A DNA stretch of 37,884 nucleotides from Bacillota bacterium (GCA_003524085.1 DOEC01000017.1:1-37884); one strand, 5' to 3'. Positions 6,976 to 16,491 are shown, numbered from the stretch's first letter. Notes: generated by a model from the letters alone, not told the origin. Program-made: numbers and translations.

Positions 6976-9492
6976 ATGAAAAAAAATAATAAGTACACTT
7001 ATATTAGTTTGTTTAGTAGCGCTGGAGTAGGTTGCTATGGATTTAAGATGGAAAACTTTGAATGTGTTGCAACTAATGAATTAATAGAAAGAAGATTAAA
7101 TGTCCAAAAAGCAAATCATAAATGCAAGTATGAGTCTGGATACATATGTGGTGATATTACTTTAGATGATACTAAAAACAAATTGTTTAATGAGATTAAA
7201 TTGTGGAAAACAAAAGAAAATGTTGATAATATTGATGTGATTATTGCAACTCCACCATGCCAAGGCATGTCAGTTGCTAATTTAAAAAAGAATAATGAAA
7301 TTAATAGAAATTCACTTGTTATTGAATCTATTAAAATAATAAAAAAAATCAAACCAAAAATTTTTATTTTTGAAAATGTTTCTGCTTTTTTAAAAACAGC
7401 TTGTATTGATGTGGATGATAAAGTTAAGACAATTTCTGAAGCTATTAACAACAACTTGGATTCTGACTATGTGATTATGAGTCGTGTAATTAACTTCAAA
7501 GATTATGGTTCAAATTCCAGTAGGACAAGAACGCTTGTAATTGGAGTAAGAATTGATTTTGAAGACTATATTTCACCAGTTGATTTATTTCCAAAAAGAA
7601 AAAAAACAAAAACATTAAAACAAGTTATTGGCAAATTAAAACCTTTAACTAATTTTGGTGAAATATGTCCAGATGATATTTACCATTTCTTTAGAATATA
7701 TCCTGAACATATGAGAACTTGGATTCACGATTTGAAAGAGGGTGAATCAGCATTTGATCAAGAAGATGTTTTGAAAAAACCACACACCTTTGTAAATGGT
7801 AAAATAAAAATTAATGCAAATAAAACGGGTGATAAATATAAAAGACAATTTTGGAATAAAGTAGCGCCATGTATTCACACCAGAAATGACCAGTTAGCTA
7901 GTCAGAATACAATACATCCTTCAGATGATAGAGTTTTTAGTATTAGGGAATTGATGAATATTATGACTATTCCTAAGTCATTTAAATGGGTAGAACTAAA
8001 TGAAGATGAACTTAACAAACTATCAATTGAAGAAAAAAGAAAATTTTTGAAAAAAGAAGAAATTAATATTAGACAATCAATTGGTGAAGCAGTTCCTACT
8101 GAAATATTTCACCAAATAGCAATTAATATAAAAGAAAATCTAAATAGAAAAAATTACTCTTTGAGAGAAATAAATAAACTGATAAAAGATAATAACTTAT
8201 TAGATAATGGTAACTTAAATAATTTTATAAAGATAAATAAGAATTTGCTATCATTTACGACTTTATCTAAAATCGCAGAACTATCAAATGCAGAAAGAAA
8301 TAATGATGAAGCATTTTATACTAGTAAAAAATTAATAAATTATATTTACAGAGAATTACCTGATATTAGTAAAAAAAGTATAAGAATACTAGAACCTTCT
8401 GTAGGAGTTGGAAATTTTATACCTTATATTATTGCTAAATATAGTTATGCTGAGAAATTAGTTATTGATGTAGTTGATATAAACAACTACTCAATAAGTG
8501 TATTAAAAGAATTATTAAAAATTTTAGATATACCTGATAATGTATGTATTAATTTTATTTGTGATGATTTTCTTTTACATAATTTTGAAGATAGATATGA
8601 TTTAGTAATTGGAAATCCACCTTTTATGAAAATGAGTAGTAATGAATTATTGAATTCATACAGAAAAATGTGTATTAATGATGAATCTAAAAACACATCC
8701 TCATATTTCTTGGAAAAATCATTAATGATTTCAGATAATGTTGTAATGGTAATGCCCAAATTTTTGCTTAATACTAATGAATACACTAAAACAAGAAATT
8801 ACATTTCAAATTTAAATATAAAGTCTATAATTGATTTTGGAGAAAAAGGCTTTGAGGGAGTGCTAATTGAAACAGTGTGTATAAGTATTAATAGTTTAAA
8901 TAAGCCAAATAAAACAAAAGTGCTATCTATAACATTGGGAAAAGAAATAAACCAAAATCAAAAGTATATTACAGATAAAAAATTGCCATATTGGATAATA
9001 TATCGTGACAATGAGTTTGATAAGTTATTTAATAAAATGAAATTTAATATTTTTGATGTGTATAGAGACAGGCAAATTACAAATAGAAACAGCACTAAAA
9101 AAGAAACTAAAATATGGGTTTTGAAATCAAGAAATATAAATGATGATGCAACAAAAATTAATCATATTGAAAATTATGATCAATACATAGAAGAAACTGA
9201 AGCTAAAAAATATAAAATATATGAATTTATAAACGATAAAAATGTTTACATTACTCCAAATATGTCTTATAAACCGAGAGTTTGTAAAAAACCAATTGGA
9301 ACATTAGTAAATGGCTCTGTTGCAATATTAATACCTAAAAATAATGTTCAGTTAACTAAGTATGATATGTTATTTTATGCATCTAATGAATATAGAAATT
9401 TTTATAGAATAGCAAGAAATTTTCAAACGAGATCATTAAATATTGATAAAACATCTGTGTTCTTTTTTGGCAAATTAAAGGAGGAATTATGA
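6976..9492 (+). CDS. Fused DNA m5C methyltransferase and N6-adenine methyltransferase
   Basis: 838 residues with two complete methyltransferase units. Residues ~8-385 form a cytosine-5 enzyme: SLFSSAGVGCYGF (motif I, 11-23), TPPCQGMS (motif IV, catalytic Cys95), ENV (motif VI, 133-135), SSRTRTLVIGVR (motif VIII, 181-192) and QSIGEAVP (motif X, 367-374). Residues ~440-838 form an N6-adenine enzyme of the TaqI-like gamma layout: ILEPSVGVGNF (SAM motif I, 471-481), GNPPF (NPPF 547-550), then a long C-terminal part that is probably the target-recognition domain. Both catalytic motifs look intact. It overlaps the nuclease gene by ATGA. Known type IIS systems of the Alw26I/Eco31I/Esp3I group methylate C on one strand and A on the other of an asymmetric site with m5C and m6A activities. 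A fusion of the two here would fit an asymmetric site, but the site itself is unknown. Confidence 0.88.
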   Translation: MKKNNKYTYISLFSSAGVGCYGFKMENFECVATNELIERRLNVQKANHKCKYESGYICGDITLDDTKNKLFNEIKLWKTKENVDNIDVIIATPPCQGMSVANLKKNNEINRNSLVIESIKIIKKIKPKIFIFENVSAFLKTACIDVDDKVKTISEAINNNLDSDYVIMSRVINFKDYGSNSSRTRTLVIGVRIDFEDYISPVDLFPKRKKTKTLKQVIGKLKPLTNFGEICPDDIYHFFRIYPEHMRTWIHDLKEGESAFDQEDVLKKPHTFVNGKIKINANKTGDKYKRQFWNKVAPCIHTRNDQLASQNTIHPSDDRVFSIRELMNIMTIPKSFKWVELNEDELNKLSIEEKRKFLKKEEINIRQSIGEAVPTEIFHQIAINIKENLNRKNYSLREINKLIKDNNLLDNGNLNNFIKINKNLLSFTTLSKIAELSNAERNNDEAFYTSKKLINYIYRELPDISKKSIRILEPSVGVGNFIPYIIAKYSYAEKLVIDVVDINNYSISVLKELLKILDIPDNVCINFICDDFLLHNFEDRYDLVIGNPPFMKMSSNELLNSYRKMCINDESKNTSSYFLEKSLMISDNVVMVMPKFLLNTNEYTKTRNYISNLNIKSIIDFGEKGFEGVLIETVCISINSLNKPNKTKVLSITLGKEINQNQKYITDKKLPYWIIYRDNEFDKLFNKMKFNIFDVYRDRQITNRNSTKKETKIWVLKSRNINDDATKINHIENYDQYIEETEAKKYKIYEFINDKNVYITPNMSYKPRVCKKPIGTLVNGSVAILIPKNNVQLTKYDMLFYASNEYRNFYRIARNFQTRSLNIDKTSVFFFGKLKEEL

Positions 9493-10718
9493 ATTGGTTA
9501 ACTGAAAATGAATTATTAGAATTTTTAGGTCAATATAATTACGATATTAGAAAAAGTCACAATGCTAGATGGATTGATCAAAAATGTACACCTGATGTAA
9601 TTTGTATAATAGCAGATTGTATTTTGGAATTTATTAAGTCACACTCTATACAAGAAAATTTTACATCTCTAGATATTTGGCATGATGAATATACTATTGA
9701 AAATGTAGAATCTATTTTTAAAAAACCTAACCCTAATGAAAAAAAAGCTAAAAATGAATATGACAAGTTTTTTCAACAACCTATGGAAATGTTCGCTAAT
9801 GCAGGAATTTTAATAAAAACTAAAAGAAAAAACAGAAATTACTATAAATTACAAAATAAAAAAGTGTTAGAATATATTTCTGTTAGAGAAATGAATGCTT
9901 TGAAATTCATAGAATTATATAATATTAAAGTTCTTAGTGACAGTGGAATTTATATTTATTTTGAAGAATTTTTAAATAAGCCTACTTCTAGTTCTTACGA
10001 AAGAATGAAAAAGGAATTTGGCGATTTTACTATTAATAATACACCAATAAATGGAATGACTGAATGCAATAGAATTTTTACTAAAGTTCTAAATCCTATT
10101 GCATTTATGAAAAACACTTACGGGACAGAAAAAGGCAGAATGTCAAAAAGGAAAATAACTAAAGATATGCTTATGTATAATAGAAATAATTTTAGAGATA
10201 TTTTTGCTAATAAACCAAAAGAAATGACACGAACAGCTTACTACGAACTTATTAAAGATAAGCCTAATTCAGAATTAATCCGATATCAAGCTTCTAAAGC
10301 AAAAAAAATATTAAGAGAATTTAATGATACCTTTAATAATGGAGTATCTGAAATTAATGATGATTTGTCAAATGGTCATGCTATAAATATGCACCACATA
10401 TTTCCTGAAAGCGAATTTCCAGAAATTAGTGGGTATTTAGAGAACTTAATTGCTCTTACTCCAAGTCAACATTTTCAAAAAGCACATCCAGATGGCAACA
10501 CTAGAAAAATTGATAAAGGATTTCAGCAAATTTGTTTACTAGTTAAAGCTGGAAATATTGAAAAAAATATTAAATGTGATAATGATGTTATATATTCTTT
10601 TGATAGTTTTGTATATGTTTTATCAGTAGGATTTGATAGTGACGAGTATGAAAAAGTAGAAAATATGAATTTTATTGAATTAATACGTTTAATAAATATG
10701 GAATATATTACCGTGTAA
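9489..10718 (+). CDS. HNH restriction endonuclease (partner of the fused methyltransferase)
   Basis: 409 residues; ATG 9489 overlaps the methyltransferase stop (ATGA), with AAAGGAGGA upstream, so the pair is translationally coupled. An HNH (beta-beta-alpha metal) motif is near the C-terminus: HH at 302-303, Asn319 in LENLIAL, His328 and His333 in SQHFQKAH. The N-terminal ~230 residues are probably the DNA-recognition part; they include the Asp/Cys-rich segment ARWIDQKCTPDVICIIADC and a winged-helix-like stretch ending in YYKLQN. Eco31I, a type IIS enzyme, also uses a single HNH site, but I claim a functional parallel only, not homology. The gene ends in the right copy of the 34-bp repeat, which supplies its terminator and even the last two bases of its stop codon. 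Confidence 0.8.
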   Translation: MNWLTENELLEFLGQYNYDIRKSHNARWIDQKCTPDVICIIADCILEFIKSHSIQENFTSLDIWHDEYTIENVESIFKKPNPNEKKAKNEYDKFFQQPMEMFANAGILIKTKRKNRNYYKLQNKKVLEYISVREMNALKFIELYNIKVLSDSGIYIYFEEFLNKPTSSSYERMKKEFGDFTINNTPINGMTECNRIFTKVLNPIAFMKNTYGTEKGRMSKRKITKDMLMYNRNNFRDIFANKPKEMTRTAYYELIKDKPNSELIRYQASKAKKILREFNDTFNNGVSEINDDLSNGHAINMHHIFPESEFPEISGYLENLIALTPSQHFQKAHPDGNTRKIDKGFQQICLLVKAGNIEKNIKCDNDVIYSFDSFVYVLSVGFDSDEYEKVENMNFIELIRLINMEYITV

Positions 10719-10750
10719 TAGAGAAAAAATAAATTCTCTATTTTCTTTTT
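10717..10750 (+). repeat. Right copy of the 34-bp direct repeat, acting as R-M operon terminator
   Basis: Identical over 34 bp to 6881-6914. It forms the same 9-bp hairpin and T-rich tail. The first two bases are shared with the stop codon of the HNH gene. Confidence 0.9.
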
Positions 10751-10824
10751 TAATACCAAACAAACTATTAACAAACATATATACTTATGATAAAATCAAA
10801 ATGTACAAAAAAGTTAAAAAGTAA

Positions 10825-10853
10825 GTGACTTTAAAGAATTTATATAATATAAT
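10825..10853 (+). promoter_or_regulatory. Promoter of addBA
   Basis: -35 GTGACT (10825-10830), 17-bp spacer, perfect -10 TATAAT (10848-10853). The ATG of addB is at 10882 after AAAGGAAGTG. Confidence 0.6.
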
Positions 10854-10881
10854 TGAATTAGCGTAAAAAGGAAGTGAAAGA

Positions 10882-13215
10882 ATGGATGCTTTAAAAAATA
10901 ATAGTATACTTATAGTAGATGATACGGTAAAAGAAAGTGTTATTAGTGAGTTTAGAAAAACTAGTGAGTTAGTTGATGTTAAATTTATAAGTTTTAGTGA
11001 ATTTAAAAAGTTATATTATTTTGATTATGATAAGAAAACAATATTTTATATAATTAAGAAATATCACTATAAGTATGAAGTATGTCTAGTTTATTTAAAG
11101 AATTTATATTATATAGAAGATAAAGAATATAAAAGTGAGAAATTAAAGTTTTTAAGAGATTTAAAAAGAGAGTTAGACGAGCATGATTTACTTATATATG
11201 ACGAGTACTTTAAAAGTAGTTTAAGTAAAAAAAACATTTATGTTTATAGTAAGAAAAAGATAAGTAAGTTTTATAAGAGTGTATTTAATAAGTTAGATGT
11301 AATATATTTAAATAATGAAGTAGTTAATAAAAGAGTATTTAATATATATGAATGTAAAGATATGGAAAGCGAAGTAAACTTTGTATGTAATAAAATAGTA
11401 GATTTAATTAAAAGTGGAATTGATATAAATAATATTAAACTATTAAATGTAAAAGAAGAATATATGTATTTAATTAGAAAACTATTTGGTTTTTATAATA
11501 TTCCATTAGAAAAAAAGAAGACAACTAGTCTTTATAGTACAAGAATTGGAAAATACTTTTTGAGTGCCTTAGATAGTAGTAAAGAAAGTATAGTAGAAAA
11601 TTTAACAAGTAAGTTTAAAAATAACACTGAAGAAGTAAACTTGATTATCAATATAATTAATGATTATACTTGGGTAGAGGATTTAACAAGTGTAAAAGAA
11701 ATGCTTATACATGACTTAAAAAATACTTATATAAAAGTAGAACAACTAAAAAACAAAGTAAGTTTTATTAACTTAGGAGAAGTAGTAAATAGTAAAGACT
11801 ATGTGTTTTTAATGAGTTTTAATGAAGGAAATATACCACAAACTTTTAAAGATGAAGAATATATAAACGATAACATTAAGAGTGAAGTAAATATTGAGAC
11901 TACTTTAGAAAAAAATATAAATAGTAAAAAAGAAGTATTAGACTTTTTAAATAGCATAGAAAACTTAATTATATCTTATAAGTTAGAAGAAGGTAGCATC
12001 AGTTATAATATCTCATCACTTAGTGAAGAGATGAATTATAATGTACTTAAATTTGAAGACAAGTATAATAATTCAAATATATATAATAAAATAAGATTAA
12101 GTAACTTACTTGACTTATATTCAAAGTATGGAGTAGTTACCAAAGAGACAAGTAAACTACTAAGTAATTACCCAGATATTAATTACCTAACTTATAATAA
12201 TAAATTTAAAGGAATAGACAAAAATAAACTAGATAAGAATATACTTTTATCATATTCAACACTTGATAACTACTATAGATGTAGTTTCAGGTACTATATT
12301 GATAGTGTGTTAAAACTTGGTATATTTGAAGAAACATTTATGACATTTATTGGAAGTTTATATCACTACATACTTTCAATTATGGATAAGGAAAATTTTG
12401 ACTTAGATAAAGAATACGATAATTTTATAAAAGAAAGTAATAAAGTTTTTAGTAAAAAAGAAGAGTTCTTTTTGGAAAAATTGAAAAGTGAGTTATCTTT
12501 CGTTATAAAAACAATAAAAGAACAATATAAGTACTCTAGTTTAGATAATAAACTTTATGAAGAAAAGATATATATTAATAAGCATGACAATAAAACTTTT
12601 ATGGGAATAGTTGATAAAATCATGTATAAAACTATAAATGATAAAACAGTAGTCTCTATAGTAGATTATAAAACTGGAAACCCAATGATAAGTTTAGATA
12701 ATGTTACTTATGGAATTGGAATGCAACTACCCATATACTTGTATCTTGTAAGTAAAAGTGACAAATTTAAGAATGTAATAATAGGTGGTTTTTACTTACA
12801 AAAGGTACTTAATACAGTTGTAAATAAAGACAACTCTAGTAGTTATGAAACACTAAAGAAAAATAACTTGAAATTACAAGGATACTCAACAAGTAATGAA
12901 GAAGTACTTGATTTAGTTGATAAAAGTTATAATGACAGTTTAGTTATTAAAGGACTAAGAACTTCAAGTAAGGGTTTTTATAGTTATAGCAAAGTGATAA
13001 ATGAAAGTGAGATTAACAAACTTGTTAGTGAAGTTGATGATAGAATAGAAGAGGCCTTTAATGGTGTTAGTGAAGGAAAGTTTGAGATTAATCCTAAGAG
13101 AATTGGTAAAATTAATAAGGGTTGTGAGTTCTGTAAATACTATGATATTTGTTATAGAAAAGAAAATGATATAGTTAATTTAAAAGAAGTTAAGTTTGGA
13201 GGTGAAGAAGAGTGA
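10882..13215 (+). CDS. addB: AddB-like helicase/nuclease subunit
   Basis: 777 residues, shorter than the ~1160 of Bacillus AddB. AddB works with AddA to unwind and resect double-strand breaks for RecA-dependent repair. The C-terminal third is the PD-(D/E)xK nuclease: LSYSTLDNYYRCSFRYY, IVDYKTGNP (catalytic Asp and Lys), YGIGMQLPIYL, then CEFCKYYDIC. The Cys in YRCSFRYY and the three late Cys would hold the 4Fe-4S cluster typical of AddB. The N-terminal part is a degenerate UvrD-like fold, and I see no Walker A motif. It overlaps addA by four bases (GTGA), so the two are co-translated. Identity is clear from the nuclease end and the partner; the reduced length suits a streamlined genome. Confidence 0.88.
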   Translation: MDALKNNSILIVDDTVKESVISEFRKTSELVDVKFISFSEFKKLYYFDYDKKTIFYIIKKYHYKYEVCLVYLKNLYYIEDKEYKSEKLKFLRDLKRELDEHDLLIYDEYFKSSLSKKNIYVYSKKKISKFYKSVFNKLDVIYLNNEVVNKRVFNIYECKDMESEVNFVCNKIVDLIKSGIDINNIKLLNVKEEYMYLIRKLFGFYNIPLEKKKTTSLYSTRIGKYFLSALDSSKESIVENLTSKFKNNTEEVNLIINIINDYTWVEDLTSVKEMLIHDLKNTYIKVEQLKNKVSFINLGEVVNSKDYVFLMSFNEGNIPQTFKDEEYINDNIKSEVNIETTLEKNINSKKEVLDFLNSIENLIISYKLEEGSISYNISSLSEEMNYNVLKFEDKYNNSNIYNKIRLSNLLDLYSKYGVVTKETSKLLSNYPDINYLTYNNKFKGIDKNKLDKNILLSYSTLDNYYRCSFRYYIDSVLKLGIFEETFMTFIGSLYHYILSIMDKENFDLDKEYDNFIKESNKVFSKKEEFFLEKLKSELSFVIKTIKEQYKYSSLDNKLYEEKIYINKHDNKTFMGIVDKIMYKTINDKTVVSIVDYKTGNPMISLDNVTYGIGMQLPIYLYLVSKSDKFKNVIIGGFYLQKVLNTVVNKDNSSSYETLKKNNLKLQGYSTSNEEVLDLVDKSYNDSLVIKGLRTSSKGFYSYSKVINESEINKLVSEVDDRIEEAFNGVSEGKFEINPKRIGKINKGCEFCKYYDICYRKENDIVNLKEVKFGGEEE

Positions 13216-16200
13216 TACCTATTAAACCAAGTGATGCAATATGGACAGATGAACAATGGAATGCAATTTATGATAAAGGACACAATATAATAGTATCCGC
13301 GGGTGCTGGAAGTGGTAAAACTGCTGTTTTAAGTGAAAGAGTAATAGAAAACTTAAAAAGTGGAATGAGCATAAAAGAAGTATTGTTGCTTACATTTACT
13401 AAAGCAGCAAGTTTAGAAATGAAAACGAGAATTAGAAATAAAATTAAAAAGAATCCTAGTTTATCTAAGGAACTTTCCTTGATAGATGAAGCATATATAA
13501 CAACATTTGATAGTTTTGCATTATCTATTGTAAAAAAATATCACTATATACTAAACATAAGTCCAAACGTAAGCATTATAGATGGGTCGTTAATAAGAAT
13601 AAAAAAGAAAGAAATATTAACTAATATATTTGATAAATACTATGAAAATAGAAATGAGAAATTTTTAAAACTTATCAGCGACTTTTGTATAAAAGACGAT
13701 AAAGAAATATTTGATAGTGTCCTGTCTATATATTCAAAAATAGATTTAAAATATAATAAGAATGAATATTTAGATAACTATATAAACGAATACTTTAACA
13801 TTGATAGAATTAATAATGATATAAAAGATTATGAAAAGCTTTTAATGAGTAAATTTGAAGAGTTAGATTATCTAATTGAAGATATGTCATATTATATAGA
13901 TAGTGACTACATAACTAACTTAAGGCTAAGTGTTAGTAATCTAATGCATTCTAAAACATATGACGAAATAGTATCAAACTTAAGTGTTGAAATACCTAGA
14001 CTACCTAAAGGAAGTACTGACGAAGTAAAAGAAAAGAAAGAACTTATTAATGATGTAATTAAAAATATAAAAAGTTTATGTACATATAAAAATAGAGAAG
14101 AAATAATGAGTAGTATTTTATCTACTAAAGATTATAAAGAAGTAATTATTGATATATTAAAAGATTTTGACGAATATGTAATGGCTTATAAATATGAAAA
14201 TGATATTTATGAGTTTACAGATATTGCTAATCTAGCAATAAAGTTAGTTAAAGAAAACGTAAGTGTTAAAGAAGAATTAAAAAGTTCATTTAAAGAAATA
14301 ATGATAGACGAGTATCAAGACACTAATGACTTACAAGAAATACTAATTAATATGATAAGTGATAATAATGTCTATATGGTTGGGGATATAAAACAGTCTA
14401 TTTATAGATTCAGAAATGCAAACCCAGATATATTTAAAGAAAAATATAATAAGTATAGTAACCATATAGGTGGAGAGAAAATAGACTTAAATAAAAACTT
14501 CAGGTCAAGAGAAGAAGTACTTAATAATATTAACTTACTATTTAATAAAGTAATGGACGAAAGTATAGGTGGAGCCGATTATATAAAAAGCCATCAAATG
14601 ATTTTTGGTAATAAAAGTTACATTAAAAAAGGAAAAACTCTTCAAAACTATGATTTTGAATTATATAGTTATATGTATGATAAAAAGAGCGAATACTCTA
14701 AAGAAGAAATAGAAGCTTTTATTATTGCCAAAGATATACTTAGTAAAGTAAAAGGTAACTATCAAATATTTGATAAAGATACAAGTGTACTTAGAAACGC
14801 AGAATATAGTGACTTTGTAATACTAATGGATAGAACTACTAACTTTGATTTATATAAAAAGATATTTTTGTATTTAGGTATTCCATTAGAACTATATAAA
14901 GACGAAACAATGAACGAAGACACTGATATAATTGTATTAAATAACTTAATAAAATTTACTATTAAACTTGATACAGGAGTATATGATAAAGAACTTGAGT
15001 ACTTGTTTACGAGTGTTATGAGAAGTTTTTTGTGTGAAAGTACTGATGAAGAAATATTTGATACCATTAAAAACAAAACAATATTAACTAGTACTTTAGC
15101 TAATAAAGTAAGAAAGATTAAGTTAAATAATAAATCTAGTTATGAAATAATAAATGATTTAATTAATGAATTTGATTTTTATAATAAACTTATTACAATA
15201 GGTAATGAAAGTGCATCAAGTGTTAAACTAAATAGTATTTTGTCTAATGCAAAAACTACCAGTAGTATAGCTTATGATATAAATAGTTTTAGTGAGTACT
15301 TAGATAATGTTATTAAAGAAAAAATAGACATCAAATACACAATTCATAGTGGTGTAAGTAATTCAGTTAAAATAATGACTATTCATAAATCAAAAGGACT
15401 AGAGTTTCCAATATGTTATTTTTCAGGACTTTATAAGCCATTTAATATAAGTGACATAAAAGAAAAGTTTACATATAGTAATAAATACGGAATAATAACT
15501 CCATATTTTGATGAAGGTGTAGCTGAAACTATTTATAAACATTTATTAAAAAACGATTACTTAAAAGAAGAAATTAGTGAAAAAATAAGACTATTTTATG
15601 TAGCTCTTACTAGAGCAAAGGAAAAAATGATTCTAGTAATGCCTTATGAAGAAATAGTAAATGGTAAAGAAAGTGATTTAGTAAGTAATGTAGTAAGAAG
15701 TAAATATAAAAGTCTTCTAGATATTGTGTCTAGTACTTTAGTTAGTTTAACTAAATATGTCACAGTAATTGATTACAATAAATCTGGTATCACAAAAGAC
15801 TATAGTTTACTTATTAAAAAAGACTTTAAAAGTGGAATAGAAAAAAGTACGGAAGTATTAAATGTAAACGAGCTTTTAGTTGAAAACGAAACTTTAATAG
15901 ATAAACATTATTCAAAAGAAAATAATAAATTAATAACTAGCGATGTAAAAAAGAATATGAAGTTTGGTAAGTATGTTCATGAAGTTTTAGAATATTTTGA
16001 CTTAAAAAAGAAAGATTATTCTTATGTAAAAGATGAGTTTATTAAAAATAAAATCATATCTTTTAGTAATTTACCAATATTTGATAATGTGAATGAGGCT
16101 AATATTTTTCATGAATACGAGTTTATTTATACATTAAATAATACTAAATATCATGGAGTAATAGATTTAATGCTAGAATATCCTAGTCATATTGATATAA

Positions 16201-16343
16201 TTGATTACAAGTTAAGTGATGTAACAGATATAAACTACATTTCACAACTAAATGGTTACAAAGAATATATTAGTAGTATTACTAAAAAACCAGTTAATGT
16301 TTATTTATATTCAATAATTAATGAAAAAATAAGTAGTTTGTAA
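13212..16343 (+). CDS. addA: ATP-dependent helicase/nuclease subunit A
   Basis: 1043 residues from GTG 13212, which overlaps the addB stop and has GGAGGTGAAG at 13199-13208. UvrD/SF1 motifs occur in order: Q-motif region WTDEQWNAI, Walker A SAGAGSGKTA (residues ~30-39), LTFTKAAS, Walker B IDEYQDTND, GDIKQSIYRFRNA (motif III), IHKSKGLEFP (motif V) and FYVALTRAKEKM (motif VI). The C-terminus carries the second nuclease domain, with DIIDYKLSDV as the catalytic strand and a Gln-containing helix (ISQLNGYKEYI). It is the translocating helicase and one of the two nucleases of AddAB, somewhat shorter than Bacillus AddA (~1230). Confidence 0.95.
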   Translation: MIPIKPSDAIWTDEQWNAIYDKGHNIIVSAGAGSGKTAVLSERVIENLKSGMSIKEVLLLTFTKAASLEMKTRIRNKIKKNPSLSKELSLIDEAYITTFDSFALSIVKKYHYILNISPNVSIIDGSLIRIKKKEILTNIFDKYYENRNEKFLKLISDFCIKDDKEIFDSVLSIYSKIDLKYNKNEYLDNYINEYFNIDRINNDIKDYEKLLMSKFEELDYLIEDMSYYIDSDYITNLRLSVSNLMHSKTYDEIVSNLSVEIPRLPKGSTDEVKEKKELINDVIKNIKSLCTYKNREEIMSSILSTKDYKEVIIDILKDFDEYVMAYKYENDIYEFTDIANLAIKLVKENVSVKEELKSSFKEIMIDEYQDTNDLQEILINMISDNNVYMVGDIKQSIYRFRNANPDIFKEKYNKYSNHIGGEKIDLNKNFRSREEVLNNINLLFNKVMDESIGGADYIKSHQMIFGNKSYIKKGKTLQNYDFELYSYMYDKKSEYSKEEIEAFIIAKDILSKVKGNYQIFDKDTSVLRNAEYSDFVILMDRTTNFDLYKKIFLYLGIPLELYKDETMNEDTDIIVLNNLIKFTIKLDTGVYDKELEYLFTSVMRSFLCESTDEEIFDTIKNKTILTSTLANKVRKIKLNNKSSYEIINDLINEFDFYNKLITIGNESASSVKLNSILSNAKTTSSIAYDINSFSEYLDNVIKEKIDIKYTIHSGVSNSVKIMTIHKSKGLEFPICYFSGLYKPFNISDIKEKFTYSNKYGIITPYFDEGVAETIYKHLLKNDYLKEEISEKIRLFYVALTRAKEKMILVMPYEEIVNGKESDLVSNVVRSKYKSLLDIVSSTLVSLTKYVTVIDYNKSGITKDYSLLIKKDFKSGIEKSTEVLNVNELLVENETLIDKHYSKENNKLITSDVKKNMKFGKYVHEVLEYFDLKKKDYSYVKDEFIKNKIISFSNLPIFDNVNEANIFHEYEFIYTLNNTKYHGVIDLMLEYPSHIDIIDYKLSDVTDINYISQLNGYKEYISSITKKPVNVYLYSIINEKISSL

Positions 16344-16372
16344 TAGACAAACTACAAAAAAAGTAGTATACT
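16333..16372 (+). promoter_or_regulatory. Promoter with a perfect dyad over the -35, downstream of addA
   Basis: -35 TAGACA (16344-16349), 17-bp spacer, -10 TATACT (16367-16372). GTAGTTTG (16333-16340) and CAAACTAC (16348-16355) form a perfect 8-bp dyad around the -35, starting in the last addA codons. The dyad is a candidate repressor site. It has no U-tract, so it is not a terminator. Confidence 0.6.
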
Positions 16373-16394
16373 ATAAATATAAGGAGTTGATTGT

Positions 16395-16454
16395 ATGAAG
16401 TTTAAATTACCAAATATTATTAATTCCTTAGTTGTTTTTTTTGCAGGGCGCTAA
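16395..16454 (+). CDS. Putative 19-residue leader peptide
   Basis: ATG 16395 is preceded by AAGGAG (16381-16386) and reads MKFKLPNIINSLVVFFAGR, then TAA. The stop codon lies exactly in the loop of the intrinsic terminator at 16447-16467, before the next gene. A ribosome finishing this ORF would cover the stem and could allow read-through, an attenuator-like layout. The peptide could also be a chance ORF or a remnant of an older gene start. It has no run of a single amino-acid codon that would point to a sensed amino acid. Confidence 0.4.
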   Translation: MKFKLPNIINSLVVFFAGR

Positions 16455-16467
16455 AGCGCCTTTTTTT
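16447..16467 (+). terminator. Intrinsic terminator or attenuator before the 133-aa gene
   Basis: GGCGC (16447-16451), loop TAAA, GCGCC (16456-16460), then seven T. It lies between the promoter at 16344-16372 and the gene at 16492, so transcripts of that gene must pass it. Confidence 0.75.
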
Positions 16468-16491
16468 GTAACCAAAAAGGAGTGTGTGATT

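Larger units (their letters stand above)
6881..10750 (+). mobile_element. Restriction-modification island bounded by 34-bp direct repeats
   Basis: Two R-M genes and their promoter sit between two identical 34-bp copies of the ileS 3' end plus terminator (6881-6914 and 10717-10750). The arrangement implies insertion with duplication of the end of ileS, so that both ileS and the R-M operon keep a terminator. By eye the R-M genes use TCA/TCT for serine more than ileS or addB, which prefer AGT, consistent with transfer from elsewhere. No integrase, transposase or IS end is present. The mechanism (site-specific, recombination-mediated or repair-associated) is not visible. Confidence 0.6.

Noticed and set aside
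1..10750. Template repeat or reverse transcriptase of a DGR within the window
   Set aside because: I looked for a near-copy of the GC-rich block and for a reverse transcriptase motif set and found neither; they must be elsewhere if the system is real.
16333..16355. GTAGTTTG/CAAACTAC dyad as the addA terminator
   Set aside because: It is followed by A, not T, and it surrounds a good -35 box; an operator role is more likely.
16432..16491. Extended N-terminus (from TTG 16432) of the 133-aa gene
   Set aside because: This frame reads through the GGCGC/GCGCC terminator and its T-run; ATG 16492 has its own ribosome site.
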